From Hypomesus transpacificus (Eukaryota; Chordata; Actinopteri; Osmeriformes; Osmeridae), in assembly GCF_021917145.1 (NCBI RefSeq), contig NC_061068.1:7632404-7696403 (forward strand): a stretch of DNA of 64,000 nucleotides. Reading direction: 5' to 3'. Below are positions 12,870 through 29,096 of this stretch, piece after piece. The notes below the pieces were generated by a model, which saw only the letters and a program-made list of their open reading frames with translations, did not search any database and was not told the DNA's origin. Position 1 is the stretch's first letter. Each line of letters opens with the position of its first letter. The position numbers and the translations under genes are program-made.

Positions 12870-13059
12870 AAAAATTGATAAGACTGATAATGACTGGGTT
12901 TCCCAGATTCGTTAAGAAGCTCTTAACGCTAAGATCTTCTTAAGAACGTTCTAAGAGCGTTCTAAAGCGCTCTTAGAACGTTCTTAAGACGCTCTTAGCG
13001 TTAAGAGCTTCTTAACGAATCTGGGAAACCCGGCCAATGTCATTGATAACATCATGAAA
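12870..13059 (-). pseudogene. tfe3: Remnant of the TFE3 activation-domain exon, split by a MITE
   Basis: On the minus strand a TCTTTCCAG acceptor (exon start 13059) is followed by codons for HDVINDI. After the palindromic element (12896-13031), ATC AGT CTT continues as ISL, followed soon by stop codons. With one target-duplication copy removed, the reading is DVINDIISL, close to the DVIDxIISLES motif of the MITF/TFE activation domain. It lies where that exon belongs, just upstream of the NSCPA exon. The match is short, so this is a good but unproven call. Confidence 0.5.
12896..13031. mobile_element. Palindromic MITE (GGGTTTCCCAGATTCG type)
   Basis: This is an almost perfect 136-bp hairpin. 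Its arms run GGGTTTCCCAGATTCGTTAA ... to the complement ... CGAATCTGGGAAACCC. Flanking hexamers AATGAC and AATGTC look like a 6-bp target duplication. It has no coding capacity. The DNA-transposon family is not determined. Confidence 0.75.
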
Positions 13060-14653
13060 CTGGAAAGATATGTCAAACAGACTGATGAATCAAGTTGAGA
13101 TGGGTTTATAATCCGTTCTTTACCCAGACAAACACTGAAACAGTGATACAAATCCAGTAATTACTTTACTCATTGTGGAAGATGATTCTCAAAGCATAAG
13201 TGTGAGGTGTTATTATCATTAAGATGCTTGTGTAGTATTTAACAGAGTACTGTGACACCAGGTCAATATGGACAAGATAACAAGAAGAGGCATGTGGCTC
13301 CAGTGAGACCTCAAAGCACAAGACAAACAAAAAGTAATGAAGAAATAGATGACCAGTGGGTTAGACATTCAAGGAAAGGTAGCCCTACATGTCTAATAAA
13401 AAGCAGTGGATGACAAGCAAAATTAACACACTACATTTGCTTTAATCTTTAAAGACTATTTTAGATAGCTATACCATGAAAATGCAAGCAATATGATGCT
13501 AGTGAACAGTGAGGTGCAAAGATAACTAATTAAACATGGTAGCACTCACCATCCTAAACTCACTCCTACACAGCAACCCCAGTCTCACAGAGCCCAACTG
13601 TTTATCCAGTCAACAACCAACACTCCACACCCCCTTCAAAATTACATCTAGGAGACAAACTATACAATGGGTACAATTTAGTTACTTGAGAGCTTTTTCT
13701 TATGGAGTAACAGTATGCTACCTTAACCAGTTTATATATTTAAAGTGTCAAATCTCAAATGCTATTTTATTATGCTGTTAGCATGCATTCACCTCCTGGG
13801 GAAAGTACATAAATCAGTGTAAGCTACTACAATATTCACAGACCATACTGCAGCCACCTCAAGAGTAAAGTCATGTGCTGGGTAAAGCCATCAGGCTGTC
13901 GGGAGCATTGGTGGCTATAAGGGACAGTTTTGGGGCAGGAGATGACTGTAACATAGGATATCCCCAGGGTCTGAATTGCCACCTTGTTGCAGGTATTGTG
14001 GTGCACCCAACAGTGACTACAAGAGTAGTCTGATGCCCTAAAGCAGACACAGAGGCTTTCCACTGAGCCTCACGCCTCTCTCCTGAGCTCTTGTGTCTGC
14101 TGTTGTCAAAGTAGCCTGCCCAATGACATGGCAGGTTTGGCTATACATACGAGGCTAGCCATCATCTGATCTCACCTGGAAGAGCTGTAACAGCTAAAAT
14201 GTTAGACACTGCTCAGCTCTCACAATTTATCAAGGCAAGTCTCTAAATTATTAGGGATTGCCACAGTTGTCTCTGTCAAAAGCAAAACTATTATGTTTCT
14301 CATCTGCATAATTGTTCACTGTAGTAGTCCCATATTTATTCATTTAAAAATGTTTATACATATTAACACCGTCCCTGGCACTTCTCAATTCAAGTAGATA
14401 ATTGGGAGAAATAATTTGTGTTTTTGTATCTCACTTGAATCAGCAGAAGCTGTCGGTCAGTGTGGGTAGTGGTCATGTGTTATAGAACCAGCCGGAAAGA
14501 GGAAACCAAACACAGGTTTCCAGGTGCAAATTGACCAGTAATATCATTACCTGTTTATATAATTCTCTATACAGAAATACAGGCTTAACAATGACAAACC
14601 CACTGCTAAACACTCAAATCAAATATAGAAGAACAAGTTTATTTTCTTTAATC
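13060..14653. other. Intergenic DNA between tfe3 and gnl3l
   Basis: No exon could be supported. An open minus-strand frame at 13836-14063 (75 codons) has no family match I can recognise. If tfe3 has further 5' exons or a promoter, they should be here. Confidence 0.5.
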
Positions 14654-17600
14654 TCATCCATCTGCAAATGTAAAGTTCATTGCAGATGTCAGGGTGTCTG
14701 AGAGTTTGGTTGCAATTTTATCTGAAAAGAAAGGGAGCATCTTAAATCAAACTCAAGTTATCACCTTAAAAACAGACACTACAAAATAGTAAATTGTATT
14801 TCACTTACAAAACCTAAAATACCTACCAGATCTTTTTTGTTGCTTTTTCCTCTTCTTGCTGGCAGCCTTGAGTGCCTGACCTTGCTGCAGTGGGTCAACA
14901 TTCAAGATATCCTTTAAATCCAGATCTCTGGAGGAAACTGCATCTGCAGACCCACCAGTCTTTGACTTTTGAGTTTGTATCTGCACAGTCATAGGTCCAA
15001 ACTGTAGACCAGAGTACAAATTTAGAGTCAATTTAATATGGTAAGAGCCATGAGATTCTCATTCAAGTTTCAGGTACCTGCAGTCCCGATCCTTACCTTC
15101 AGATCCTGATCATCACCCATGGATTCAGTTTCATTTTTGGACTCAATCTCCTTTAGAGAAGCAAGTTCCATTTCTAAGTCACAAGGTGGCGTCTCCAGAT
15201 CACACTGTGTCATCCCAGAGGTTGCCATGCAGAATCCCATTTGTACATCAGGACAAGAAGACTCTGCAAAGTAAACATCCTGTTCATACAAATGCTTGCA
15301 GTTCCCCCCAAAAAAACAACATCTCATGAGTCCTACCTGCTAAAACCTCCTGGTTTCCCTTATCCAGTTCATCCCAGTCAAAGGCTTTACCCATCTCAGA
15401 CACAATCTCAGCACTGATATGAGTAGGAAGAGTGTGGGTCTCCGGAGGATGTGTAAAGTAGCTGATTCTACCCCTACATGACAAAATGTGTGCATAGTTG
15501 GACCATGGGATTTAGCTTGGAGGTAGGGGTGGTTCACACAATACTGAATGCAGGATGTCACCTACCCTGTCCAATCCAATAAGACACTTTTAGCAGCTTT
15601 GTCACTATCAGGCAGTCCTCCTTTCCTTAGCTTGCCTTGTCGCTGAGCCAGCAAAGCCAAAAAATCTAGAGCTGAGTGGAAATCTGGAACTCCATAGTGT
15701 TCCATGATCTGTACAAGACAGAGGGACTTGCTAGATTACACAATGATACCAAGTAAATCATACAAGGCCATTGACATCACTGTACCTGTGCCTTGTTACA
15801 CCGTCTAAGAATGGCTTCCACAGGGGGTAGAGGATCTACAAGTTGTTCAATCTTCACACAGTTCCGAAGGATCATGGCAGCATCAGTTGTTGAGGTTGCC
15901 ATTACAATACCTGGGCAATCTAAAAGTTTGATGTGTTTGTCCAAGTGTATTTCCTGAAGGCACCTGAAAACCATTAAATAATCAATTTAGCAAGAATAGG
16001 TCCGATAGCACTAGACATACTTACAATAAACATAAAAGTTTTACAATAAACATAAGACTTCTACTCACTTAGTCACACCAGGTGTGGCCCCAACATTACA
16101 TGCACGTGCCCGTTTCAAGCTGTTTATCAAACTGCTCTTTCCAACATTTGGAAAGCCTGAAAAAAGACAGTGTGGTTTAGCCTTTATGTCAGACATGGTG
16201 TAACTTAACATTTATTTATGGTTTAAGAGTACCAACCAACTATTCCGACAGTGATGGCTGTCTTTATGTCTTGGTTGCGACAGTAGTTCCCAAGCAGTTT
16301 CATGAGGCAGTCAGCTCCCACACAAGCACTGCTACTGAGGAGCTCAGAGGAGGCCTGAGTCACTGGCACATTACTCCTTTTCTGCACAAAACAGGCACAA
16401 AAATAGATTCAGTTCACACATTCAAGTATGTTATCTGAACATGCTTAAAATGATTACACTCAATTGACAGAACATTTATTACACAACAATTAAATTATCC
16501 TCTGACCAAGTTTTTGTTCTGCTGCTGAGTTGAAGCTTTGAATGCAACAGTAGGAAATTCATTGCGAAGATACTTGATCCATTTCTCCACTATATCCTTA
16601 GAAACCAGATCTGAAGGACAATGAAACAAAAGAATACGTCTGCATGTTGACTGAATAGATTAATTTAAATTGCATAACTTCCCATTAAACTTTTTTCACA
16701 CACTCCAACCAGCTCTTTTTAAATCTTTATACTTTTCCCTCTCAGACTTACCAATTTTATTAAGTACTAATACTATTTTCTTTTCAGTACCACTCTGAAT
16801 AACAGCCTGTTCCACCTGGGGACACCTGCAGCCTAGAGGGTCTCGGGCATCCAGGACCTCCAAGATCACATCAGAAGCTTCAACCACCTTCAAAGAACAC
16901 AGCAGACAGCTTATGAGGTATGCCTACTTTGAATCTTATACTGTATAATACTTGATACCAATTTATTCTAATACTATACATGGCAACGGGTAAAGGGAAA
17001 CTGAAGAAAAATTCGAACTTGTTGAAGCTAAAACTAAATATAACCAACTTGCCTTTTTAAATTCCCTGTAATATGCCTTTCTTGAGTTCTCATTTTCAAA
17101 GTTTACATGTTTCTCTAAACTCTGCATCTCCATTTCCTGCATCCAGATAAAAGCACACATTAGAACATGAATAAGATCTCTACAGTTTAAATGTGTTTTT
17201 ATAGTCTGTTGTAATTACTCTCTGCTCAAACTCTCTTTGTCGCTTCTGAATGTCTCTCTGAAAGCTATCCAGACTTCTCCTCTTCATTTGCTCTTGTTCT
17301 CTTGACAACCTCTGTCTTTCTTGGAGTTCTTGAAGCTGAGGTGAATAAACACAATGTTGTGTTAAGGTTATAAGGTTTCCAAATGAAACGTATGCATGAA
17401 GAGGCTATAATAGCAGTTTTCACGAGTTACCCTTTTTCTTCGAATGTCTTCTGGTTTCCCATGCTCTTTCATATTTCGCACTGAAATATATGGATTTGTA
17501 TTCCTTGAAAGGTCACTCTGCGTCCCATCGTTAAGCTATTGAAGAATAATACAAAGATAAATTACGCCAGGCCGCACTTCGGTGCCAGAAAAACTAGGTA

Positions 17601-17989
17601 CCGATGTAAGCAGGCAATCAAGCATGACTACATTTTACTAAAGTGACTTTCCACAAGCAAGATACACACATGTTAAGTAATCATTATCTCCCAGGCGTAT
17701 TAGCTGCCATTTGTTGTTACACTTGAACTTGCCGATTAAACTATGATGACAGCAGTGGCCTCCACATGCACAATGTCAGCTAACTGTAAGCTAACTGTAG
17801 GCTAGCCAATCAGCGAATCTTACCTTATATTTTTCCCGACAACCCAGTCGTTTTGCACGTTTTTGTTCTGTTAAGAGAAAAGTTATATAGTTAAACACAT
17901 CACTAATTTGTTGATCATGTATATTTTTCAGTTGCTTGAATTAAAAACAGTAAAGTAAACATGGGGCAACACGTACTGGCCTTCGACAT
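14654..17989 (-). CDS. gnl3l: GNL3L, nucleolar circularly permuted GTPase
   Basis: Fifteen coding exons: 17977-17989, 17824-17867, 17431-17535, 17219-17335, 17053-17136, 16752-16887, 16507-16610, 16237-16381, 16069-16156, 15786-15963, 15566-15708, 15337-15473, 15097-15263, 14827-15001 and 14654-14721. They sum to 1,704 nt, or 567 residues. The first exon codes only MSKA plus one base. The parts are: basic N-terminus (KQKRAKRLG); coiled coil; [16 protein letters not shown]; then the permuted G motifs G4 NKID (split by an intron), G1 GFPNVGKSS and G3 LLDCPGIV; and C-terminus [11 protein letters not shown] ... [16 protein letters not shown]. The G4-G1-G3 order defines the YlqF/nucleostemin family. 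GNL3L acts in nucleoli in 60S ribosome biogenesis. Its neighbourhood next to tfe3 and LWS is conserved in fish. One intron (after exon 5) begins with GC instead of GT. Confidence 0.96.
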
Positions 17990-18539
17990 GATTTCACATG
18001 TGGGTCTGTATATAAATGTCTTCTTCTCGGCTGGTTATGCTAGTGCTTGGAGACACAAACGAATACTGCCCTCCGCTGGTGAAGATGGTCTTGCAGAAAG
18101 GAAACTAACAATAAACCCAAGCAGAGGAGATAAAAGGCCACAAACTGAGACAGCATCCTTCTCCTTCGTTAAATTTGATTGATTGAAGCATGCTGATCAT
18201 GACAACACAGAGACAAATATATTCCGGATTGACAATTGCCCTTGCCCCTTTCTGTGACACCACACCAATCAAATTGTGTTATTTCAGTTACATTTACATC
18301 CACGCTAAACTTCGAATAAACGTTGACTGTGGACTAGACTTTAGGTGTATTGGAGTTTATGCAGCGCCGGAGGCACCGACAGTCGACTTGAAGCAGTGAA
18401 TAACATTGGCTGCTTCATGTCAGCCGGGCTGCAAGCCGCTGCAGGCGACGCCGCTGCTGCATAAAGTCCACTATTGTCACAGAAGGAAAACAACCCACTG
18501 GAGTTTAGGTGTCCCACATTTTTGGAGGACCAAACCTGC

Positions 18540-19060
18540 CATATTCAGAAATGAATGAAGGAATAAATAAATCTCCACATCCATGCATTTAGACAAAAAT
18601 AAATGAATTAATTTATTAATGAATGCACAATTGTCAATCAATACTTATAATTTAAATATGTATTTATTTATGTATTCATTCATTTATTTGTGCAGCTGCT
18701 TTGGTCCGCTGCTTTGGAAGATAACCACGCCCCTCTCGCTTGCATGTAGGATTGGAAATAAATGCAGCACAGAAATACATGTGGTGTTCGGAAATTTAAG
18801 TGGCATTGGGAAATAAAAGTCTCAATAAATAAATACATGTGGAATTAGGAAATAAAAGTCCCATGACATAAATAAATGTCGTCTTGACAAAAACGTCATT
18901 TTAAAATAAGTTAATGTATTTATTTATTTAAGTAAATTGATTCAGCTATATATTTATATGATGCTACATTTATATATTTATTGACTTATTTTTTATTTCA
19001 GGGTTTATTTCATAGCCATATTTATTTATTTATTTACCTATTTATTTATTTAATTTGGAC
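18540..19060. repeat. AT-rich interspersed repeat with TTTA/TAAA runs
   Basis: Between gnl3l and the opsins, this stretch holds inverted runs of ATTTATTT and AATAAATA. A phrase, GGAAATAAAAGTC, recurs at about 18810 and 18850. It looks like a non-autonomous DNA element or satellite-like repeat. No coding sequence is visible in 17990-20285. Confidence 0.5.
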
Positions 19061-20285
19061 TAAAGCGCATTCACATAAGAACACAAACAACACTATCATA
19101 ATGAACATAAACATGGTTAACATTAGTTCTCACTACTTTCAAGCTGGCACGTTAGATTTGGGCCATTCTATGATTGAGTTTTAACTGTAAAATCTGGAAC
19201 TGGATTTATTGCCTGTTCTTTCTCCAGCATTCTTGAGACTGTAGCTCGGTTGTTTAGAATACCTCTACCTAGCCTGGTGGAAAACTACAGTAACATGCAT
19301 TGAGTGCAGGGGCAGAGAGTGCGCAGGTTGGTAGGTAGACAGACAGGTAGCGCGTCCAATCATTAGTTTCGGAACGGTCTTAATGATTTGTCATATTTAT
19401 TACAGTCCTGCGAGGCCAACAGATGTCAGATTGATTTCATATTACCGTCAAACCTAGATGTATTGGTTGCTATCAAGATGTGAATTTTATTTCAGCAAAT
19501 ATTATAAAAAGTCCTTCTTAACAACATTGCCTACAGCCTCTTTAAGAAACCGCTCTAATTGCACATAGGCTACACCACATGGGCTCTTACTCAGTTATGT
19601 CACATGATGCATCTATTCCTCTCTGAAGCTATACTGCACTGACATTGACTGAAGAAATCCATATAATATCGTTGGTTGGTAATATGGTTGGTTGTTAAAA
19701 CTAGATTCTGGAAACTCTAATTCTCTCTATTATGAAAAATGATCAATGTTGAGAGTACCTACAACAGATCACATTTTAATTTGCGAGGTTGCCAGTAGGC
19801 TACTTTATTTTCATCAGAAAACAAATAACATAAATAATACAACATAAAAATTATACCAGCATTTTTTTTTAATTTTCAATTTGCACATCTTTCTAAAATA
19901 AAAATCTTATGACAGTAATTGTACACATAAACAATAGTTTTGAACTTGCCATTAACGTATTTTTCCCTAAACACACTGTTTAAGAAAAAATATCACCATT
20001 TGTGCATAGACTGTAAAAATCTATTTGAGCACATGCCATGTGCTGCATAGCTTTTTTGTTTTTCCAAGAGCTATTAAAGTATCTACAAATGTGTATGTAA
20101 GCTGAAATTGTCCCCTGATCAAAAATCATTTAATTCAGAGGTTGATTTTAGCCTGTTATAGTAACTGTAATAAAAGTAATTCCATGGTGCCAAAATATAT
20201 ACATAAGTTTCATGTTCTGTCTTGTCTTTATGAGATCCCACTATTGCATGGGGGTTTCCAGACCAGTGTGATGAAAGGACAGAGT

Positions 20286-22123
<1,838 letters not shown>

Positions 22124-22340
22124 TGCTGATGTAATCTAAAAAGAAATCGGGTAAACATTGAAACAACTTTGGTCAATCATTGAATTGATACAAATTATTT
22201 GCCTTAAAGATTTTCTTTGCCTTTACCTTGTGGTTGCCTTTCCCTTGCGGATGTCGTATGTGGTTGGCTTATGCTATAGATTCCCCTTCTCGCCCTGCTG
22301 TTCTGTGAGCAACCAACACTGTGGGATGCCTGAAGTTGTG

Positions 22341-22374
22341 ATATTTTATACCATGAACAACGTCATCAAGATTA
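22341..22374 (-). promoter_or_regulatory. opn1lw: Proximal promoter of LWS copy A
   Basis: On the minus strand TATAAAATAT (22341-22350) lies about 220 bp before the ATG. Just upstream is TAATCT (22369-22374), a CRX/OTX-type photoreceptor site, with a CRE-like TGACGT core between them. Copy B has the same layout. Confidence 0.65.
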
Positions 22375-23065
22375 GCCTATATATTGGTATTAAGGCCATA
22401 GAGGGGAGGTCTCTAAGAAAGCAGGAACTGTGCTGCTTTCACTACACTATGAAGATGGATGGCTTACACTAAATCTCTATTTACTTCAAGTTTAACTTTA
22501 AGTACAAATGGTCACTCCCTCTTACTCTCTCTCATACACTCACATACACACACAGGAGACATTAACTTGGTCAAACTGAAGCCATGACATCAGTTTAAGG
22601 TTAATCCTGCCTGGATTTGAAATGCTGTTAGTGACATTTGTCTGCTTCAGATGAAATTGATGATACTAATTATGCTTAAAAAATAGAAATTTGCATTGGA
22701 ACTTCATTTCTAGTGGGTATACTAGTTGAATGCTTGTGTACCAAAAACATTTAAGTAACAATTCTTGACCTTCACACATGGAGCTCATTTACTTTTACTT
22801 GTTACTTGTAGCAATTTGTTCAAGTAAGCAGATTAGTGAGGTGGTCTGTCTCTGCCTCCTTGGGAAGTGTGCCTCCTGAATGGCACCATTAAACGTAAAA
22901 AATTTGGCAGACAATTTATAGGTTCTGTAGAATTTATTTATTAATGTATTACTTTTTGTACCAGACCTTAAGATGTATATTCCCTATTTTTAAATAAAAA
23001 TTTTTTTTAACAACAGGCTCAAGCTTAGGTCAAGCTTAGCTATCTCCTCAGTAGATGTACATGTA

Positions 23066-23422
23066 GGTAGTGCAGCCAAAGGATGGAAGGCATTGCCAAA
23101 AAGATAAATGTTCTAATGATGATCGTCATTACAACTATCATTAACCCTTCTGTGTCAGCTTCTGTGTGAATTATTATTTGAAAGAATGAATTCCACTGAA
23201 CACATTAGGTCTGTAAGAAGTCTTCAAGCCATGAGTTCATAGTTTAAAAAAATTACAGTGATGTTTTTTTTTTAAATCTCTTTTATATGGAGAAAGCCAC
23301 CCTGACTGCCTTCCAGATCCAGTAAAATGGAATCATCCAGTGTTCCATTTGTCATCAAACCCAACATTTCACATACACCCAACTCTCCTAGGAAATTATA
23401 GCCAGAAACCACAAATTACCAC
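23066..23422 (-). pseudogene. Decayed LWS opsin fragment in spacer 1
   Basis: Three blocks match LWS exons in the right order on the minus strand: exon 5 (about 23066-23180, e.g. GGTAGTGCAGCCAAAGGATG), exon 4 (about 23188-23240, CTTCAAGCCATGAG) and exon 3 (about 23320-23422, AGGAAATTATAGCCAGAAAC). Exon 4 reads HGLKTSYRPNVFSG, so the disulfide Cys is lost (C to Y) while the LWS-specific His-Gly-Leu-Lys remains. That marks it as LWS-derived rather than SWS2. Much of exon 5 is deleted. Exons 1, 2 and 6 were not found. It is a dead host gene, older than the spacer duplication because spacer 2 has the same fragment. Confidence 0.85.
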
Positions 23423-24563
23423 AGAACTCAAACTTTCAGATTTTCTGTATTTGTAAAAAACATAATGACCTGACAGATACACAAACACCTAAGAGATAGC
23501 CATTACAAACATGTACGATATGTAAACTAACAGTATATGCTGTTTATGCATTGTTAGTAAATATCGAAACCTCTGACCACATGAAGTGTATCTCTAATAT
23601 GATTATTTTTCATTAATTTTTAATACAAAGTCCATCTCAGTTTTGATTATTTAATCATCACAAGAAAAGGGCAATTGGCTTTGTGGTGTGTCATAATCCA
23701 TAACAGCCTCGTAATGCCAATGTTCTTAAGGTTTATTATGGCCTGTATGACGTGGCGTTTTAACCCATGTGGAATTAAACAGTTTAATTGATAACCTTTT
23801 AAAAAGTGTTACACAGTTGTGAAGAGGGAAAACATTTCTTAATCTTGATATTGCAATACAACATCAACATTAAGATGGATGAAATGGGAGCATTTAGATA
23901 GCAATGTGAATGTTATGCCAGGCATCTTTATATGAATAGAACACCCAACAGATTATTCAAATTGGGCAGCCTGACATACAAAAACCTGACTTTTAAACTG
24001 CTTTTTTAATTGGTTAAAGTGGTTTTGGGGCAAGATCCCAAGTGCTGGTAATCTTGTTTGACAGGGTTACTGTCTCACACAAGGCCACAGCAAGGATTAA
24101 ATGCCATAACCCTAACCCATAGCAAGGTCTAGAAGCACTGTGCTTCGGCACATTGTATAGTCGTACCAAATCAAGCCATGGGTTGGTTACCATTAGCAGC
24201 AACAGAGTCAATATCAGCCTTAAAGATCCAAATCTAAGAACAGTATGAGGAACAAACTTCAGTCATTAAATGTTGGTAGGGAATGCTGCCAGGGCACCGT
24301 TCAGTGTACCACAAATATAGCATTCCTTGTAAGTATTTGTAGAATAGTAATTTTAGATTGATTGATTTGGTAGGTAAAATAAAGTCATTACTTTAATGTC
24401 TGGGGGTATACAATGAATACTATAGTTGGCCAGGTTTCAATGACCAAAACTATTTTGCAGTATAGTCCTGTCCTCAAGAAGGGGAATACTTACAGTTCTA
24501 TGATATCTAGGTAAGAGAAGGTTGACTACAAGTAAACAAGGTTTAAGATGTTCAGTTAATTGA

Positions 24564-24699
24564 AAGCAGCTTATTTGAACTATTGCGCTTTCACCACACT
24601 TTACCTGTGAGAGTCTGATTAGTGAAGTCTGAATCACCTTAATCCTCCTGGCTTGATGGTTCACTTTAGGCAAAGCAGGATTCATCCAAAATCAGAATG
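24564..24699 (-). promoter_or_regulatory. Candidate LWS activating region, copy A
   Basis: This block starts AAGCAGCTTATTT and contains TCTGATTAG and CACCTTAATCC, then TTGATGGTTCACTTTAGG. The TAATCC and GATTA words are CRX/OTX sites. It lies about 2.45 kb upstream of the copy A ATG and is shared with 30,241-30,387 and 35,471-35,617. Its position fits the known fish LWS control element. Confidence 0.6.
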
Positions 24700-25870
24700 A
24701 GGAATCAGGTTTAAATTAACATACTTCTGTTGTAATGTTTTTCAACAATATATATATATATTTTTTGCTTCCTTTAGGTAACCCAAAGCGCTTGCTTACA
24801 ACCATTTAGTTGACCCAGGAGAAAGACATGGATCACACCAACCCTAAATCTTAACCTCAGTCTATTAAAAGTAAGCTACAAACTGTAGGCCCAAAACATC
24901 TTTACTCAATACCATTGAAGGGGATTGTAAATGATTTTAAAATGTCAGTACACAATGATGGATCTTTTTATTATTATTATTTTTGTTATTTTGTTGTATT
25001 TTTTACTCCAACTGTATCCTAATGTTGTTTTCTGGTAGTTTAGCAGTTTCTCTGAAGACTGACATTCTAGTTGTTTGCAATGCATTGCTAATATCGACAT
25101 ATTAGTACATAGTTTATTAGTACATAGATATCTTTCTGAGAATCATTTTGATTACTGTAGTTAAATTGTTAAGTTAACAGGAACATACAATTGATACATT
25201 CAAGTATGTAATCTAAATATGTTTCACTCATATTATCTGCTGATGACGTTTTGTAACTTGTGCAGGCTTGGTTGAATATAAGGACTTAAAGGAAAACACA
25301 GAATCTCATGATCTTAATTGCATCTCAGTTACTTTATTTGAATGTCCCACCTATAGGTAGCAAGAACAGGTGTATCATTCCTTAAAAGGCTAAATCCTGA
25401 ATGTTAACACAAAGCATGTGATTGGAAAATCTCAACATGATAGAAATGGGAGTACCAAACCAAAATCTATGGCCTCAGTCTGTGACAGTTGTTACTTACT
25501 TGAAACTTACTTTCAATCCAAACAGTATTTAAAAGCATTAAATGATCCAGCATTAATGTACCTAATGACAATGCCTTTAGTATGGTAAGTCAATTGCGGA
25601 AAATAAATAAATTGCATGCGATATTTCTTTATAATCAATGGCATTCTGTAAAAAATTCAAATTGACATTGCACAGCATTGTACAGAACGATTTAGCCTTT
25701 TACTGACCTGAGAACCCTCACTGATAACAAAAATGTAGTTTAGGTTGGTAATCTACCCCCTAGCTATACATCCCTAGTTACTTACTGTACATTTGACAAG
25801 TTCCATCAGGATGATCTGTGTGGAAAGTTCTTAATTTTGTTCCAAGCAGGAAAGTGTTGTTGAAGGTTTA

Positions 25871-27694
<1,824 letters not shown>

Positions 27695-27924
27695 TGCTGA
27701 CGTAGTCTAAAAAGAAATCAAGTAAAAATTGAAACAACTTTGGTCAATCATTGAATTGATACAAATGATTTGCCTTAAAGATTGTTACAGGTTGTTTTCT
27801 TTGCCTTTACCTTGTGGTTGCCTTTCTCTTGCGGATGTGTTATGTGGTTGGCTTATGCTATATATTCCCCTTCTCACTCTGCTGTTCTGTGAGCAACCAA
27901 CAATGTGGGATGCCTGAAGTTGCG

Positions 27925-28075
27925 ATATTTTATACCAGGAACGACGTCATCAAGATTAGCCTATATATTGGCATTGACGCCATAGTAGGGAGCAGTGCCA
28001 GTCCTAGCACGTTTGGTGCCCTGGGATGCCAACAGGTGTCTACTTCGCCATGCCAATTAACCCTACCGGTGGGGA
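27925..28075 (-). promoter_or_regulatory. opn1lw: Proximal promoter of LWS copy B, with an extra block
   Basis: TATAAAATAT (27925-27934) and TAATCT (27953-27958) match copy A, with an intact CRE core TGACGTCG between them. About 30 bp further upstream, some 80-90 bp (about 27,990-28,070, including CAGTCCTAGCACGTTTGGTG) are absent from copy A. This looks like a short transposon fragment inserted in B or lost from A. Confidence 0.6.
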
Positions 28076-28740
28076 AGTCTCTAAGAAAGCAGGAACTGTG
28101 CTGCTTTCACTACACTATAAAGATGGATGGTTTACACTTAATCTATATTTAATTCTAGTTTAACTTCAAGTAAAAATGGCCACTCTCTCTTTATCTCTCT
28201 CATACACTCAAGTACACACACGGATGACACTAACTTGGTCAAACTGAAGCCATGACATCAATTTAAGGTTAATCATGCTTGGATTTGAAATGCATTTAGT
28301 GCGATTTTTCTCTGCTTCACATGAAATTGATTTTTCAAATTATGCTTAAAAAAGATAAAGAAATTAGCATTGGAACTTCATTACTAGTGGGTATACTAGT
28401 TGAATGCTTGTGTACCAAAAATATTTGAGAGACAATTCTTGACCTTTACACATAGAGATTATTTACTTTTACTTGTTACTTGTAGCAATTTGTTCAAGTA
28501 AGCAGATTAGTGAGGTGGTCTGTCTCTGCCTCCTTGGGAAGTGTGCCTCCTGCATGGCACCATTAAACCTTTAAAACTTGGCAGACAATTTATAGGTTCT
28601 GTAGGATTTACTATGGATGTGTCCTTTTTGTACCAGCCCTTAAGATGTATATTCCCTATTTTTTTATAAATAGTTTTTTAACGAAAAGCTCAAGCTTAGG
28701 TCAGGCTTCGTGATCTCCTCAGCAGATGTAAATGTGGGTA

Positions 28741-29096
28741 GGTAGTGCAGCCAAAGGATGGGAGGCATTGCCAAAAAGCTGAATGTTCTAATGATGACCA
28801 TCATTACAACTGTCCTTAACCCTTCTGTGTCAGCTTCTGTAGTGACTTATTATTTGAAAGAATAAATTCCACTGAAAACACTTTAGTTCTGTAAGAAGTC
28901 TTCAAGCCATGAGTTCATAGTTAAAAAAAATTACAGTGATGTTTTTTTTTTAAATCTCTTTTATATGGAGAAAGCCACCCTGACTGCCTTCCAGATCCAG
29001 TAAAATGGAATCATCCAGTGTTCCATTTGTCATCAAACCCAACATTTCACATCGACCCATCTCTCCCAGGAAATTATAGCCAGAAACCACAAATGA
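28741..29096 (-). pseudogene. Decayed LWS opsin fragment in spacer 2
   Basis: This has the same exon 5, 4 and 3 blocks as the fragment at 23,066-23,422, with the same internal deletion. The exon 3 block is slightly better preserved (CATCTCTCCCAGGAAATT). It is co-inherited with the spacer. Confidence 0.83.

Larger units (their letters stand above)
22124..25870. repeat. Opsin spacer 1 (between copies A and B), homologous to spacer 2
   Basis: This 3.7-kb non-coding spacer aligns nearly end to end with 27,695-31,395. It differs by small indels, including an extra block of about 170 bp at roughly 24,970-25,140. It holds the copy A promoter, a decayed LWS fragment and an upstream control-type element, listed separately. 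Confidence 0.9.

Noticed and set aside
13034-13099. Plus-strand peptide NVIDNIMKLERY resembling the TFEB motif
   Set aside because: The DNA is nearly palindromic here. The gene runs on the minus strand, where the acceptor and the DVINDI reading fit better.
13836-14063. Minus-strand frame upstream of tfe3 considered as a TFE3 N-terminal exon
   Set aside because: There is no convincing match to the conserved N-terminal motif of the MITF/TFE family, and donor and phase are unclear.
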